This document shows, one piece after another, positions 32,600-44,269 of a stretch of DNA of 64,000 nt. Source of the stretch: Odiellus spinosus (lineage: Eukaryota > Arthropoda > Arachnida > Opiliones > Phalangiidae); NCBI GenBank assembly GCA_963920705.1, contig OY987225.1:12356829-12420828 (forward strand). Direction: 5' to 3'. The notes beneath the pieces were generated by a model. That model worked only from the letters and a program-made list of their open reading frames with translations. It was not told the DNA's origin and made no database searches. Every line of letters begins with the position of its first letter. Positions within the stretch are counted from its first letter, which is position 1. The translations under genes were made by a program, and so were the position numbers.

Positions 32600-33121
32600 T
32601 AATATGAAATTATAATAAGTTTGGAAATCCACCATATTACTTCTCCGAGTGACAACTAGTTATTCACTGCCTAGCCTAAACTTAATCTTCAAGCAAAATA
32701 AACTATTAAGCCCCTTTTCAAGCAAAGTTTTTGAAACTTCAGCTTTTCCAAGAGAAGCTTACATCAAATTTATTTAGACGTGGGTCATTTGAAGCCTTTT
32801 TCGTGAGTTAACTGAAAAGCTGCATTAAATCTTCACTTTGACGCAAGAAGCTCAAATCTTGGCCCACAAAAATCTTGTTTGAAAATGCGTTTTACAATTT
32901 TTATGTTTGTATTTTAGATCTTTAAGTTTTATTTTTCTGACAAAAGTTCCTCAACTTATATTCGAAGGACACGCAATGGATAAACTCGAAGAAATTTCAT
33001 TAAAATTTTAAAGAACATATTAAATAGCTATGAACCAACTTTAAGAAAAATTTAATGAAATTGTGACGTAATCGTAAGGAAAAATAAAAGAAGTTTCAAC
33101 AAAAAATAAAACGTTTCAATG
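32600..33121. other. Unassigned AT-rich spacer
   Basis: No gene, repeat or RNA feature recognised. Confidence 0.4.
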
Positions 33122-35014
33122 TTAAGGCCCTTCCTTCAAATTTTCCTGTTTTATTCAGTGTTTTGGGGTTGGAATATGTCATATTTTAAATAGTTTTATG
33201 GTAAATTGGTTTTTGTTAATTTCACCATTTAACAAACAGAATTTGGCCCTTATACTAAAACGTAACAGAATTGGTTTATGTTAATTAATTTGGAATATAA
33301 TTAATTTTAAAAACGTCGCTTTTTAGGTTTCCAAATTCTTCGTTTCGTCGCCAAATCTATCGAAATAATGTGTCAAATTAAAAAATTATGGTTGAGAATT
33401 GTAGAGGAATAGTCGAGTAAGAACATGTAATGATTTAAGATTTCTATATTAATTAGTCACGAATTAAATTAATGTTAAAATCTGATGAGTTATATTTCCA
33501 GTTTTTAATTTTCATTTTTCTCGGCGAATTATAAACCAGGGACTCTGTAACTATAATATGTTTCGTGTATGGAGGTTATTCCCCAATTAAGATGCTATTT
33601 GAATTTTTCAATTCATTTTAATTAGAGATTTGGCGACGAAACAATTGTCTATAGATTGTGTACCCTTTGTACAGCGCTGACAAGTCATACTAGGTTCGAG
33701 TATGGTATAGAATGTTTGTTTGGCCATTTCTTAATAGGTGGCTCTGGTAACTGAACGATGGGTTGCACGTGATATACCCAATTTTTATCCCGTTTCCGCA
33801 ATAACCCATTAGCAAAATTAAAAAATAAAGTCACTCTCCCCCTTTCGGAGGTAACAGTCAGTCCCCTTGCCTAAAAAAAGAAGAGAATAGACCACTTCGC
33901 GGGTAGAAAAGGGGGTAGGCATCCTTCAGTATCAGGCATACAAAAGGGTATGAACCCCGTGCTCTCATGCAGTGAGAGCACGGGGCTCATCCCCCTTTAT
34001 ATGTATGATACCGAAGGATGCCTACCCCCCTTTCTACCGTCGAAGTGGCTACTTCGTCCCAACCTTGAAAAAAGCCAACATCTTAATGGTTCCCATGGAA
34101 GATGTTGGCTAGTTATTTAGCGGCTCTTAAAGGGAGAATGCAACCTAATAAGTGATTTTTAATCGATTCCTTATCGTTTAAATAGGCCTAGTCCACCAGA
34201 AAAAAGTTTACAAAACAAATATTAAACAAGAAATAAATTTAAAACTTGCTCAGAAAATAGGCATAGCGGGATTCATGGAGATCCTGATTTCCTCTCGTGT
34301 AAGGTCTAACGACCAATCGAACGCGTGGAGATCTCGCGTGAACGACCGGTCTTCGCTCATTTGGTCGCTAGACCTTGCACCGAGGAAATTCGACCCAACC
34401 TTGCAAAAAAGACATCTTCAATAGAAACAGGTGTCTCTTTTATTGCTGGTTCCAAGATTATTCTATAATACCAACTATTGTACGATTTCCATTTTCTTTG
34501 TACCAACTGTGTCACAGAGAAACTTCTATAGTGCCACAGCATAGTAGCTATAAGTATTCTATACTAAATGTTTGAAAGATGCGTCTAAATAATCTAAATT
34601 GATTAGATTTAGCTTATACATTATAAATCGTAACTCCCTTGGCAAAAAAGGGAGGAAATAGACTTTAGAATAGGTCAAATCTGTAGTTTTGAAAAGAAAA
34701 GGTTTTTTAAACAAACACCTGTGAGTCAGAGAAAGACCGGCGGGACTTGACAAAATTAAAAAGACCGCCCACCAGGTACATCCTCTCGAAATTGTTTCAC
34801 TTCACTTCGCAAGCAGTTAGCAAACTATAGAAACCTTTGGGGGATTATTACACATTGTCAACCCTCATAGAGACTAAAATAACATATGCAAACTGTTCTT
34901 GAACCCGAGTACTGTGTCGAAAAATTAGCGAAATTTTATCCTTATTTTAACTATTTCTTTTTTGCGCCACCAAACGAAAAAATTCGTAACTTTTCAACTA
35001 AGGAAGGGCCTTAA
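33122..35014. mobile_element. TTAA-flanked element J, copy 1
   Basis: Starts TTAA-GGCCCTTCCTT (33122) and ends in its complement AAGGAAGGGCC-TTAA (35014). TTAA target duplication and short perfect TIRs are the signature of piggyBac-type elements, though no transposase is present. From about 33705 on it is the left arm of a large palindrome with copy 2. Confidence 0.6.
33893..34047. repeat. 155-nt long hairpin, left palindrome arm
   Basis: CACTTCG...CGAAGTG ends; about 70 of 75 positions pair, meeting at CCCCGTGCTCTCA-TGCAG-TGAGAGCACGGGG (33955-33985). It folds on its own, independent of the larger palindrome. A second copy is at 37977-38131. Confidence 0.85.
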
Positions 35015-35775
35015 AGTTCACATGCAATCTAGCTAATTTCGGGGCTCGTCTAATTGATCTCTCACCAAAAAAGTGAATTTCATTTTCAAGAATTGAAAAT
35101 ATTTCGGAGGGTAACGACACATACGTGACGTCAGTTTTACGATTGAATTTGCTCTCGACTTAAAAAATAACACTGAGAGTCGGTTTTATGTTGGTTTCTT
35201 GGAAAATGTCAAGTTAAGTCAGATCAGGGCAGGTCTTGACTGAATTTTTTCAGTTCTAATTTTTTTAGAATGAAAAAAATTCTAAGAAAAGTTATATCAT
35301 ATAAATAGCTCGTGAACAAAAATGAAACTCTTGTGCTAGCAATATTTCTAACAAATATTTAGTCCGTTAACGCGCCATTTCATCAATTTAAGAATTTATC
35401 ACAAATTACTTGGAAGACTTGATTAAGGCCCTTCCTTAAATGAAAAGTTACGAATTTTTTCGTTTGGTGGCGCAAAAAAGAAATAGTTAAAATAAAGATA
35501 AAATTTCGCTTATTTTTCGACACAGTACTCGGGTTCAAGAACAGTTTGCATATGTTATTTTAGTCTCTATGAGGGTTGACAATGTGTAATAATCCCCCAA
35601 AGGTTTCGATAGTTTGCTAACTGCTTGCGAAGTGAATTGAAAACATTTCGAGAGGATGGACCCGATGGGCGGTCTTTTAATTTTGTCAAATCCCGCCGGC
35701 CTCTCTCTGACTCACAGGTGTTTGTTCAAAAAACCTTTTCCTTTCAAAACTAAAGATTTGACCTATTCTAAAGTT

Positions 35776-37177
35776 TTATAGCCAGTAGCGCAGTTTCCCG
35801 AAAGCGCATTTCACAAAAGCGCAGTTCCTAAAAGCGCAATTTCAAAAGCGCAGTTTCCCAAAAGCGCTGTTCCCAATAGCGCAGTTCCCAATAGCGCAGT
35901 TCCCAAAAGCGCAGTTCTCCAAATCATTTCTCAACCAGAGACGTCCGCGAAATACTCGTATACTTGACCCTAATACCTTGAACATAAGACAAAATCTTTC
36001 ACTGTTAATTTTTAAGTTAATTTTAAATCTTTTTTTTAAATAATTCGGTACATAATGTCGAATGACAGATTAAATAGCCTAACCTACACTACCGTAATCT
36101 AACCTAACCTTACCTATGCTTACCTAAAATATTTTTGTAAATTTTCAGCATTAGACGTCCAAAAACTGAGCCAGCAATTATAAAAAAATGAGTTTATACG
36201 AATGACAGATTAAATAGCCTAAGCTACACTACCGTAATCTAACCTAACCTTACCTATGCTATTTAACCTTACCTAAAATATTTTTGTAAATTTTCAGCAT
36301 TAGACGTCCAAAAACTGAGCCCGCAATTATAAAAAAATGAGTTTATACGAATGACAGATTAAATAGCCTAACCTACAATACCGTAATCTAACCTAACCTT
36401 ACCTATGCTTACCTAAAATATTTTTGTAAATTTTCAGCATTAGACGTCCATAAACTGAGCCTGCAATTATAAAAAAATGAGTTTATACGAATGACAGATT
36501 AAATAGCCTAACCTACACTACCGCAATCTAACCTAACCTTACCTATGCTATTTAACCTTACCTAAAATATTTTTGTAAATTTTCAGCATTAGACGTCAAA
36601 AACTGAGCCCGCAATCATAGAAAAATGAGTTTATACGAATGACAGATTAAATAGCCTAACCTACACTACCGTAATCTAACCTAACCTTACCTATGCTATT
36701 TCACCTTACCTAAAATATTTTTGTAAATTTTCAGCATTAGACGTCCAAAAACTGAGCCCGCAATTATAAAAAAATGAGTTTATACGAATGACAGATTAAA
36801 TAGCCTAACCTACACTACCGTAATCTAACCTAATCTTACCTATGCTATTTAACCTTACCTAAAATATTTTTGTAAATTTTCAGCATTAGATGTCCAAAAA
36901 CTGAGCCCTCAATTATAAAAAAATGAGTTTATACGAATGACAGATTAAATAGCCTAACCTACACTACCGTAATCTAACCTAACCTTACCTATGCTATTTA
37001 ACCTTACTTAAAATATTTTGTAAATTTTTAGCATTAGACGTCCAAAAACTGAGCCCGCAATTATAAGAAAATGAGTTTATACGAAAAAACCCTTTTGGAA
37101 ATGCGCAAATGAGAACTGCTCTTTTGGCAACCGCCCTTTTGGGAAACTGCTCTTTTGGCAAAACTGCGCTTTTGCCA
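35776..37177. mobile_element. Foldback element D, copy 1
   Basis: The left end is a cluster of 12-17-bp words AGCGCAGTTCCCAAA, the right end the inverted cluster GGGAACTGCGCTTTT. The centre is seven tandem units of 140 or 149 bp (from about 36058, 36199, 36348, 36488, 36637, 36786, 36936), each with CCTAACCTACACTACCGTAA and GCATTAGACGTCCAAAAACT. Unit length differs by the presence or absence of ATTTAACCTT. It lies inside J copy 2, replacing about 18 bp. Confidence 0.75.
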
Positions 37178-37469
37178 AGGTAGTTAAGATTTATAATGTA
37201 TAAGCTAAGTCTAATCAATTTAGATTGTTTAGACGCATCTTTCAAACATTTAGTATAGAATACTTATAGCTACTATGATGTGGCACTTTAGAAGTTTCTC
37301 TGTGACACAGTTGGTACAAAGAAAATGGAAATCGTACAATAGTTGGTATTATAGAATAATCTTGGAACCAGCAATAAAAGAGACACCTGTTTCTATTGAA
37401 GATGTCTTTTTTGCAAGGTTGGGTCGAAGATTATCTATCTATAAATTTTGCCAGCCTTGAAACCAACCT

Positions 37470-37890
37470 TAAAGGGAGAATGCAACCTAATAACAAGTGA
37501 TTTTTTTTATCGATTCCTTATCGTTTAATTAGGCCTAATCCATCATTAAACAAATTAACAAACAAATATTAAACTAAAAATAAATTTAGAACTTGCCCGG
37601 AAAATAGGATTAGCGGGATTCATGGAGATCCTGAATTTCCTCGGTGCAAGGTCTAGCGACCAAATGAGCGAAGACCGGTCGTTCACGCGAGATCTCCACG
37701 CGTTCGATTGGTCGCTAGACCTTACACGTGAGGAAATCAGGATCTCCATGAATCCCGCTAAGCCTATTTTCTGAGTAAGTTTTAAATTTATTTCTTGTTT
37801 AATATTTGTTTTGTAAACCTTTTACTGGTGGACTAGGCCTATTTAAACGATAAGGAATCGATTAAAAATCACTTATTAGGTTGCATTCTC
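37470..37890. repeat. Small foldback (MITE-like) element
   Basis: Two inverted arms of about 185 bp around a 50-bp centre (CAAATGAGCGAAGACCGGTC and onward). Arms contain CGATTCCTTATCGTTTAA outside and GGATTCATGGAGATCCTGA inside. In the left palindrome arm (34135-34385) only one arm and the centre remain. Confidence 0.75.
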
Positions 37891-37976
37891 CTTTTAAGAG
37901 CCGCTAAATAACTAGCCAACATCTTCCATGGGAACCATTAGATTGTTGGCTTTTTTCAAGGTTGGGACGAAGTAGC

Positions 37977-38131
37977 CACTTCGACGGTAGAAAGGGGGGT
38001 AGGCATCCTTCGGTATCATACATATAAAGGGGGATGAGCCCCGTGCTCTCACTGCATGAGAGCACGGGGTTCATACCCTTTTGTATGCCTGATACTGAAG
38101 GATGCCTACCCCCTTTTCTACCCGCGAAGTG
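37977..38131. repeat. 155-nt long hairpin, right palindrome arm
   Basis: Inverted copy of 33893-34047 with the same GC-rich tip; almost no substitutions between the two copies. Confidence 0.85.
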
Positions 38132-38544
38132 GTCTATTCTCTTCTTTTTTTAGGCAAGGGGACTGACTGTTACCTCCGAAAGGGGGAGAGTGACTTTATT
38201 TTTTAATTTTGCTAATGGGTTATTGCGGAAACGGGATAAAAATTGGGTATATCACGTGCAACCCATCGTTCAGTTACCAGAGCCACCTATTAAGAAATGG
38301 CCAAACAAACATTCTATTCCATATTTGTCACTCTTTTGTTAGGTTTTTTGATCCAGCAGCCGTACTGCTGCAGGTACCAAAGCATAAAAATATAAGAGAA
38401 TAGTAAAAGTGGCCACCACTACTATGATAGGACAAGCTTCTTCCAGCCTAACAAAAGAGCGACCGTTCAAGCGCTCCAGGGGGTGGTCAATCGGCTTCGA
38501 GGTTGAGAAGGGGGCTGAAATTCGCGCACGAGAATATTTTTCTC

Positions 38545-38720
38545 TGGTCTCGGTCTTTAATGTTAGGCCTTGAGAGAGCGAGTAAATGCATCCCTCTCTT
38601 TTTTGACGGACCAAGGATAAACTCTTTGGTTTGTCTTTGCCGATCCATCTCAAGTCTTTCCTAAGTTGTTTCCGCACCATAACATTTGGTATATGGACAG
38701 TGGGTTCGTGTCTGAAGAGA
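38545..38720 (-). pseudogene. LINE fragment (RNase H-distal region)
   Basis: The minus strand reads MVRKQLRK, then EMDRQRQTKEFILGPSKKR and LLALSRP, the same stretch as in the LINE protein at 47636-48691 (EMEGQRQTKEFILGPSKKR). It is about 60 codons long with frame slips, with no tail or TSD. Confidence 0.75.
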
Positions 38721-39088
38721 ATTCATATATAATGTTCCTTCAAAGTTCAAAAGTGAAAGAAAGAAAAAAACCCGATTATATTTACACTAAAAAAATATGA
38801 TATAAATAGGTCTAAGGGAAAAGAAAAAATACAATTTTTTATATATTTTATCATATCAAATTTATGTGTAGGTTTTCTTTGGCCTAATGATAAGAATTAA
38901 CGTGTAAAATCAAACAACATTATCTCGGCAGTTAACTCAAAAATGTCAAACCAACAAACAACGCGAACTTTATCGTTACAATAAAAATAGATTTTAGCCT
39001 TTGAAGAAGTATTCTTTTAATTAAACCTAGGCTATGACTACCTTTAGATAAATTCAGTCGGTCGACGAAGTATAGTCGATTCGTTTCA

Positions 39089-39106
39089 TGGTGCCGAAAC
39101 CCGGGA
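39089..39106 (+). other. Orphan tRNA-Phe-type primer-binding site
   Basis: The identical 18-base PBS as at 8283, preceded by CA at 39087-39088 as at an LTR end and followed by a leader sharing GTGAGCGGACC with the BEL leader. No gag follows; the C element starts at about 39276. It is the remnant of a BEL-type LTR/leader junction. Confidence 0.6.
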
Positions 39107-39275
39107 CATAGTTTAATTGCGAAAAGAATTATAGTTTAATGTGAGCGGACCAATATCTTATCTTACTGGCGCTTCGGTTGATTTTTTGGATTCTACTCAT
39201 GTTTATAGAGTAAAATGCGAGGAATCCGATGGTTATCTCGAAAATGGTCTACTTCTTTTAGTTGTTTGCTTTTTT

Positions 39276-42200
39276 ACCTCCCCGACTGGGAGAGGTGTTA
39301 CACTGGTCGTGTCTGTGTGTCTGTCTGTCTGTGTGTCTGTCTGTCTGTGTGTCTGTCTGTGTAAGCGGATATCCTGTGTAAACGGAAGTCACGTGACCTA
39401 GCTCGTGGAGCCAAAAGTCTAGAGACGTAATCATACCAGCTTATCGTTCAATTCCGGGGAATTACCTCCTTTAAGCGTGGCTGCCACATTGAGTTTCAAG
39501 TGTCGTGCAAAGACATACTACAGGACGTCTCCCATTGCACATCATCCACTTTACGGTCGAACCTCGATGCTGAACAGCCGAAGGCGATTACAAGCAATGG
39601 GACGTCTCCCACTGTCATAATCACCTCCGACCATCCCCGCACCAAGGTCCAACCTCCAGTTTCCGATCTCAGCGTTCCATACTAGCGAGGCGTCCCCCAC
39701 TAGTACAGTTCACATCAACCTTCCACTGACTCCAAACATCGCCCCACCAATGGGTAAATTGCGTCGCCAAGCTCCTAGAGATCAAGAATCAGCAAGACAT
39801 TGAAAGGGGGGGGGGGTTTTCCCCCTAACTTCATGGCCATCATGCACGGTTACTTCGATTAATATAGCCCTTCGAAAGGTTTATATAGTATCTTTTTGGA
39901 ACGTATGCAAATTAGCCTCATGGGGTGATTTTGTTTGATATTGTTTAGGGAAATGAAACGCAATATTAATTTATATTATAATTAAAAATATTAAAATGGT
40001 TCATCTTAATCTAATTAATTAGAAAGTCGAAAAATTAATTTAAAATTCGAGATAGTTTAGAAGTTATTTGAGAATTTATGCAAAAATTTAAAGAAATTTG
40101 ACCGATTAATGGCAGTTTTAGTTGGCAGCATGCGCCTAAGCTATTTTCCATATATATCATTTACTCGAAAAAGCAAAGGTATAACGGGCAGTATAGGCTT
40201 ATAACTGGTGCAAACTTGGGGTGGATTGAAGAACTTAAATAAAGGTGCGTTTACACGGGTATGGAAGATTGAAACAACATAATTTAGATAAGAGATAAGA
40301 CAATAATAACTTCGATTATACTCGGTGAATTTTTAACCAGTTCAAGGGGAATTGGTGTATAAGATTTGAAGCTGAGGCGGATTTATGCATAATGTTAAAC
40401 CACTTAAGAAAAATGATAGTCGTGAAAACTCTCCTCGAACAGAAGTAGAGTAGGTTTGCAGTGTATTTGTGACACGTGTAAAATCGAGTTCGCCAGCACG
40501 CGAGTATGTGTAGACCACTAAATTTGAAGTCGGAAACCTCTTTACGCATGGAAAATATCAATGTGATTTTTTTTGATATTCTTGGGAGAATCAGCTTCAT
40601 GTATGGGGAAATATCGTAATCTTCTGGCAAACTTGCAAACAGTGGCGTATTTGGTTTTAATTACTGGCACGGATTTTCAAATTAATTTTTTTATAATTTT
40701 CGCGCGTTTCGCAAATGTATTTCGTGCGAAATTGTGCACATGCGCAGAGCGAACCAGGTTAACGCGGATACACACAGACCTGTTTTTACGCGTTTCACGC
40801 TCGTGAACTCATAGAAGTACCATTAGCACGCGCGAGCGAGGTGCAAACCACTCTAGAAAAATTTTGTACACCTGATTCCAGATTCATTTGATTGTCAGTG
40901 ATTCCGAATCAATTCGCGTGATTCCGAATTGATTCGTGATTCGCGTGATTCCGAATCGATTCTCGTGATTCCGAATCGATTCGCGTGATTCCGAATCGAT
41001 TCGCGTGATTCCGTATCGATTCGCGTGATTCCGTATCGATTCTCGTGATTCCGAATCGATTCGCGTGATTCCGAATCGATTCGCGTGATTCCGTATCGAT
41101 TCTCCTGATTCCGAATCGATTCGCGTGATTCCGAATCGATTCGCGTGATTCCGTATCGATTCTCCTGATTCCGAATCGATTCGCGTGATTCCATTTAGTT
41201 TGTACACCTGATTCCAAGAGTGGTTTGCCCATTGCCCCTCGCGCGTGACCGTGAAAAGCGTGAAAATAGGTCTGTGTGAATCCGGCTTTAGTCATGCCAC
41301 AATTAACAATTGACGAACTTTCTTAAACCGGATTGACATTGAAATTTCTCGTGTTTTAATAGTCATGTATGATATGGTTGACCCAAGAGTGAAATGTAGA
41401 CAGAGTGAGGAAAAGGATCACGTGATTGGATCTCGTGATGACTGCTAGTTTTAGTTTCACACTTTTTCATACATGAATTTAATGTTAATCCCAATTAAGT
41501 ATAATAGAACCAGGCTTTTAATGCCTACTGTCGTGTATTTCCGGTAACATTTTAGCTAGTGTGGAGTCACGTAAAATGACGTTTGTTTCACAACTTGGTA
41601 TATTTTTACTCAGGCCTGCCCTGTCAGAAAAAAAAAATATAAAAAATTTATGGTAGGGCCAAAAGAGAAACATCTATTCTTTACTCACAGCATTATCACC
41701 AAAAAACGTGTTTTTAGACGTAGGCTTATAAGGTATCTGTAGGTCGTGTAGCACCAAAAAGCGAAATTGTACGTCACAGTTCGTAGTTTAGCGTGTTATG
41801 CGGAAAGCTTATTCGTTAATTGTTTATTGAATATGTTTATTTACGGTTATATGACGATACCGAGGTCATAACTTGATTTTGATCAAATATTTTGCCTAAT
41901 GACGTTACTTGGTCTACAAATACTCTAGTTTTCTTAACGCCGATATGATTTTACTGAGGGACCTTGACATTGCTTATCTAAATTTTAATTTATTGAACGT
42001 AAAATCGTTTCATTTCTTTTGAAATCTTCGACGAAGTTTGTTCTCTAGAGATTTGACTCGTTGAAATTTTAAATTAAGTTTCATTCGTTTGAATACAATT
42101 TATTGGTAAGGAAGTAATTTTGAATTTGAATCATTTATTTGATGCGTTTATTATTTGTTTGGACATTTTTGGTATATTTTCATTGACCTGAACTCTAATT

Positions 42201-42285
42201 TTTATTACTGAGTTGTGACTGAAATATTAGTTTGGAAATCAAAAGGTTTTTTTTTTCTGACTCATTTTTCTCTGTAGTAATTTTT
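39276..42285 (+). repeat. Long C-A repeat, copy 1 (HINE-like)
   Basis: Starts TTTACCTCCCCGACT, then a (CTGT)n microsatellite (39313-39360), the CACGTGACC and TCTAGAGACGTAATCATACC landmarks, a G-run block near 39805, and continues to family A from about 40460. It ends at about 42285, where the next C copy begins. The noncoding C-A order is shared with 53510-56850, except for separate insertions in each. The start has a hairpin-forming motif, clearest in the copies at 42286 and 62758. Confidence 0.65.
40762..41287. mobile_element. MITE with minisatellite core (Harbinger-type TSD)
   Basis: Imperfect TIRs, CGCGGATACACACAGACCTG and the complement of GCCGGATTCACACAGACCTA, with ACGCGTTTCACG inside, flanked by TTA on both sides (40759-40761, 41288-41290). 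Copy 1 of family A has a single TTA at this point, showing the empty site. The core 40895-41195 is about 14 copies of the 20-bp unit CGTGATTCCGAATCGATTCG. Confidence 0.8.
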
Positions 42286-42340
42286 ACCTCCCCTACTGAA
42301 CTTTAGTTCAGGGGGAGGTATTACACTCGTCGTGTCTGTG

Positions 42341-42419
<79 letters not shown>

Positions 42420-43925
42420 GTGTCACTTCCTGTGTAAGCGGATATCCTGTGTAAACGGATATCACGTGACCGAGCTCGTGGAGCCAAAAGTCTAGAGACA
42501 TTATCATACCAGCTTATCGTTCAATTCCGTTTAACGGGAATTACCTCCTTTAAGCGTGGCTGCAACATTAAGTTTCAAGTGTCGTGCAATGATATGCAAC
42601 AGGACGTCTCCAATTGCATATTATCACCTTCCACCATCCACTTTACGGTCAAACCTCGATGCTGGACAGTTGAAGGCGATTATACGCAATGGGACGTCTC
42701 CCACTGTTATAATCACCTCCGACCATCTCCACACCAAGGTCCAACCTCCAGTGTCCGATCTCAGCGGACCATACTAGCGAGGCGTCCCTCACTAATATGG
42801 TCAACATCAACCTTCCACTCTCCAAACATCGCCCCACCAATGGGTAAATTAGCTTTGCATACCAAGCGCCTAGAGATCAAGAATCAGCAAGACATTGAAG
42901 GGAGGGGGTTTTCCTCCCAACTTCATGGCCACATTGCTCGATTAACAAAGCCCTTCGAAGTGTTTATATACTACCTCGGCAGTTCTTCATACGGCCTCGT
43001 AATTGTAAACATAAAAGGAGCTATTCTAACGGTATGGAAATTAGTCTACTTTCAGTCTTTTAAGACATTTTTTTATCATAGGTGTGGAAGCTAACGTCTT
43101 GTAACCGGTTTGGAAAATAACCTCTCAACCAGCTCAATCCTTGGATTCTTCCATTGACTGGGATCACTTGTATGATGAGAATATCAGTAATGGTCCTCTA
43201 TTAGCACGTCAAATCAAGAATTTCAGACGAAAATTGTACCGGAAGTAATTACCAATCATCTACCGACAACGGGTTGTAAATGGAACATTCAGTCTACAAT
43301 ATTCCTTGGTTTGTCCAAGAGGAACTTGCTACCATATCTTCGTCGTTTTCATTCCTTGTCTTCCTTGCCATCCCAGACTAAATTCTTCGTCTTATCAAAT
43401 CAGTGGATTATCAAAGATAATCACACAGTACAGCCTATACTCAAGTGTTAATTTATATTACAAGAACTTGTATTTTACATTTTTACTTATAAAATAAACA
43501 TTTCATTTGGTGTGTCTATTAAGAAATCTATGCCCTGCCGCATATAATTATGGGTAACGCAGGACATTTCATTTGGTGTGTCTATTAAGAAATATATTCC
43601 CTGCCGCATATAATTATGGGTAACGCAGGACATTTCATTTGGTGTGTATATTAAAAAGTCTACCACCTGCCGCATATATATGGGTAACGCAGGACACTCT
43701 TTTGCATTCTCTGAATCCTTGAGGTTAAGGGAAAATACTTATACTCCGTAACCTATATGGGAAATAGAGAAGTGTGATTGAAATGCACGCTGTTTCTTCT
43801 ACTCTTCCACTACTCTACATTTCTTTTCATCTTTTATTTTAGGTAAGGTTAGGTTAGGTTAGGTTAGGTTAGGTTACCTTAACGTCGGGGTCGGGGAGGT
43901 TATATTTTGGTTTCCCAACTTGTTA
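42286..43925 (+). repeat. C-B repeat, chimeric or complete HINE-like element
   Basis: Starts ACCTCCCCTACTGAACTTTAG with the hairpin partner GTTCAGGGGGAGGT, followed by a (CTGT)n run (42335-42420), C sequence to about 42976, then family B to the terminus CCCAACTTG-TT. The end contains GGGGAGGT, inverted relative to the start, so the whole piece has matching subterminal inverted repeats. In the other copies C continues differently after 42976, so this one is either the full element or a recombinant. Confidence 0.6.
43500..43700 (+). repeat. Three tandem 62-bp units and nearby TTAGG array
   Basis: Three units of CATTTCATTTGGTGTGTCTA through GGGTAACGCAGGA (period about 62-63). Further on, 43847-43876 holds about six TTAGG repeats, an interstitial insect telomere-type motif. 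Confidence 0.8.
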
Positions 43926-44269
43926 TTTTTTAAAATTTCGCGGGGGGTCCTACAATGTAACGTGTGACGTCATGAGGCCCAACTTTTAAAAATTTTATTT
44001 TCGCTTTATCAAGACCCCGACGGCACATCTTTCACCTAGTATATGTTTGGGCCTTGGTATTTGTTTCGTATTTAACTGGAAATCAAAAACAAAAGTATCA
44101 AATTTTTGGAATTTTTATATTTATTTTATTATACATACAGGGTATTTCCAAAAAACAGCTGCGAAGCTCAAAACTGCTCTTTTAATAAGAGCGGCCGCTG
44201 TTTAGAGAATTGGCGGCCGCTCTTTTGGGAAATAGCAGTTTTTCTAGAGCTGTGAGCCTTTCTCTAATA
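43926..44269. repeat. Spacer with short inverted repeat
   Basis: 44146-44262 contains AACTGCTCTTTTAATAAGAG and GGCGGCCGCTCTTTTGGGAA, inverted GCGGCCGC words and AAACAGCTGC/GCAGTTTTT ends. These resemble the short words at the ends of family D. The rest is unassigned. Confidence 0.45.

Larger units (their letters stand above)
35423..38325. mobile_element. TTAA-starting element J, copy 2 (inverted, interrupted)
   Basis: Begins TTAA-GGCCCTTCCTT at 35423 and runs outward as the inverted copy of 33705-35014, facing copy 1 across a 408-bp spacer (35015-35422). It is interrupted by family D (35776-37177) and keeps an inner small element (37470-37890) whose second inverted end is lost in copy 1. Homology stops at about 38325; the far TTAA end is missing. 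Confidence 0.6.

Noticed and set aside
34357..34542. Frames with the SFSVTQLVQRKWKSY string in both palindrome arms
   Set aside because: Present in both arms because the DNA is duplicated, which is not evidence of coding; short and without a known domain.
36994..37245. 83-codon minus-strand frame across the family D end
   Set aside because: Covers the junction of two repeat elements; no conserved reading in the other D copy.
39089..39275. Second full BEL element
   Set aside because: Only an LTR-end/PBS/leader stretch is present; no gag follows before the C repeat.
40884..41295. Three overlapping open frames of 99-128 codons rich in ESRESIRNH
   Set aside because: They translate a 20-bp tandem repeat in all frames; a product of the minisatellite, not a gene.
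42262..42507. 81-codon frame with TDRQ repeats
   Set aside because: Translation of the (CTGT)n microsatellite in family C.
43847..43876. TTAGG run as a telomere
   Set aside because: Only about six units and flanked on both sides by ordinary sequence; interstitial, inside family B.
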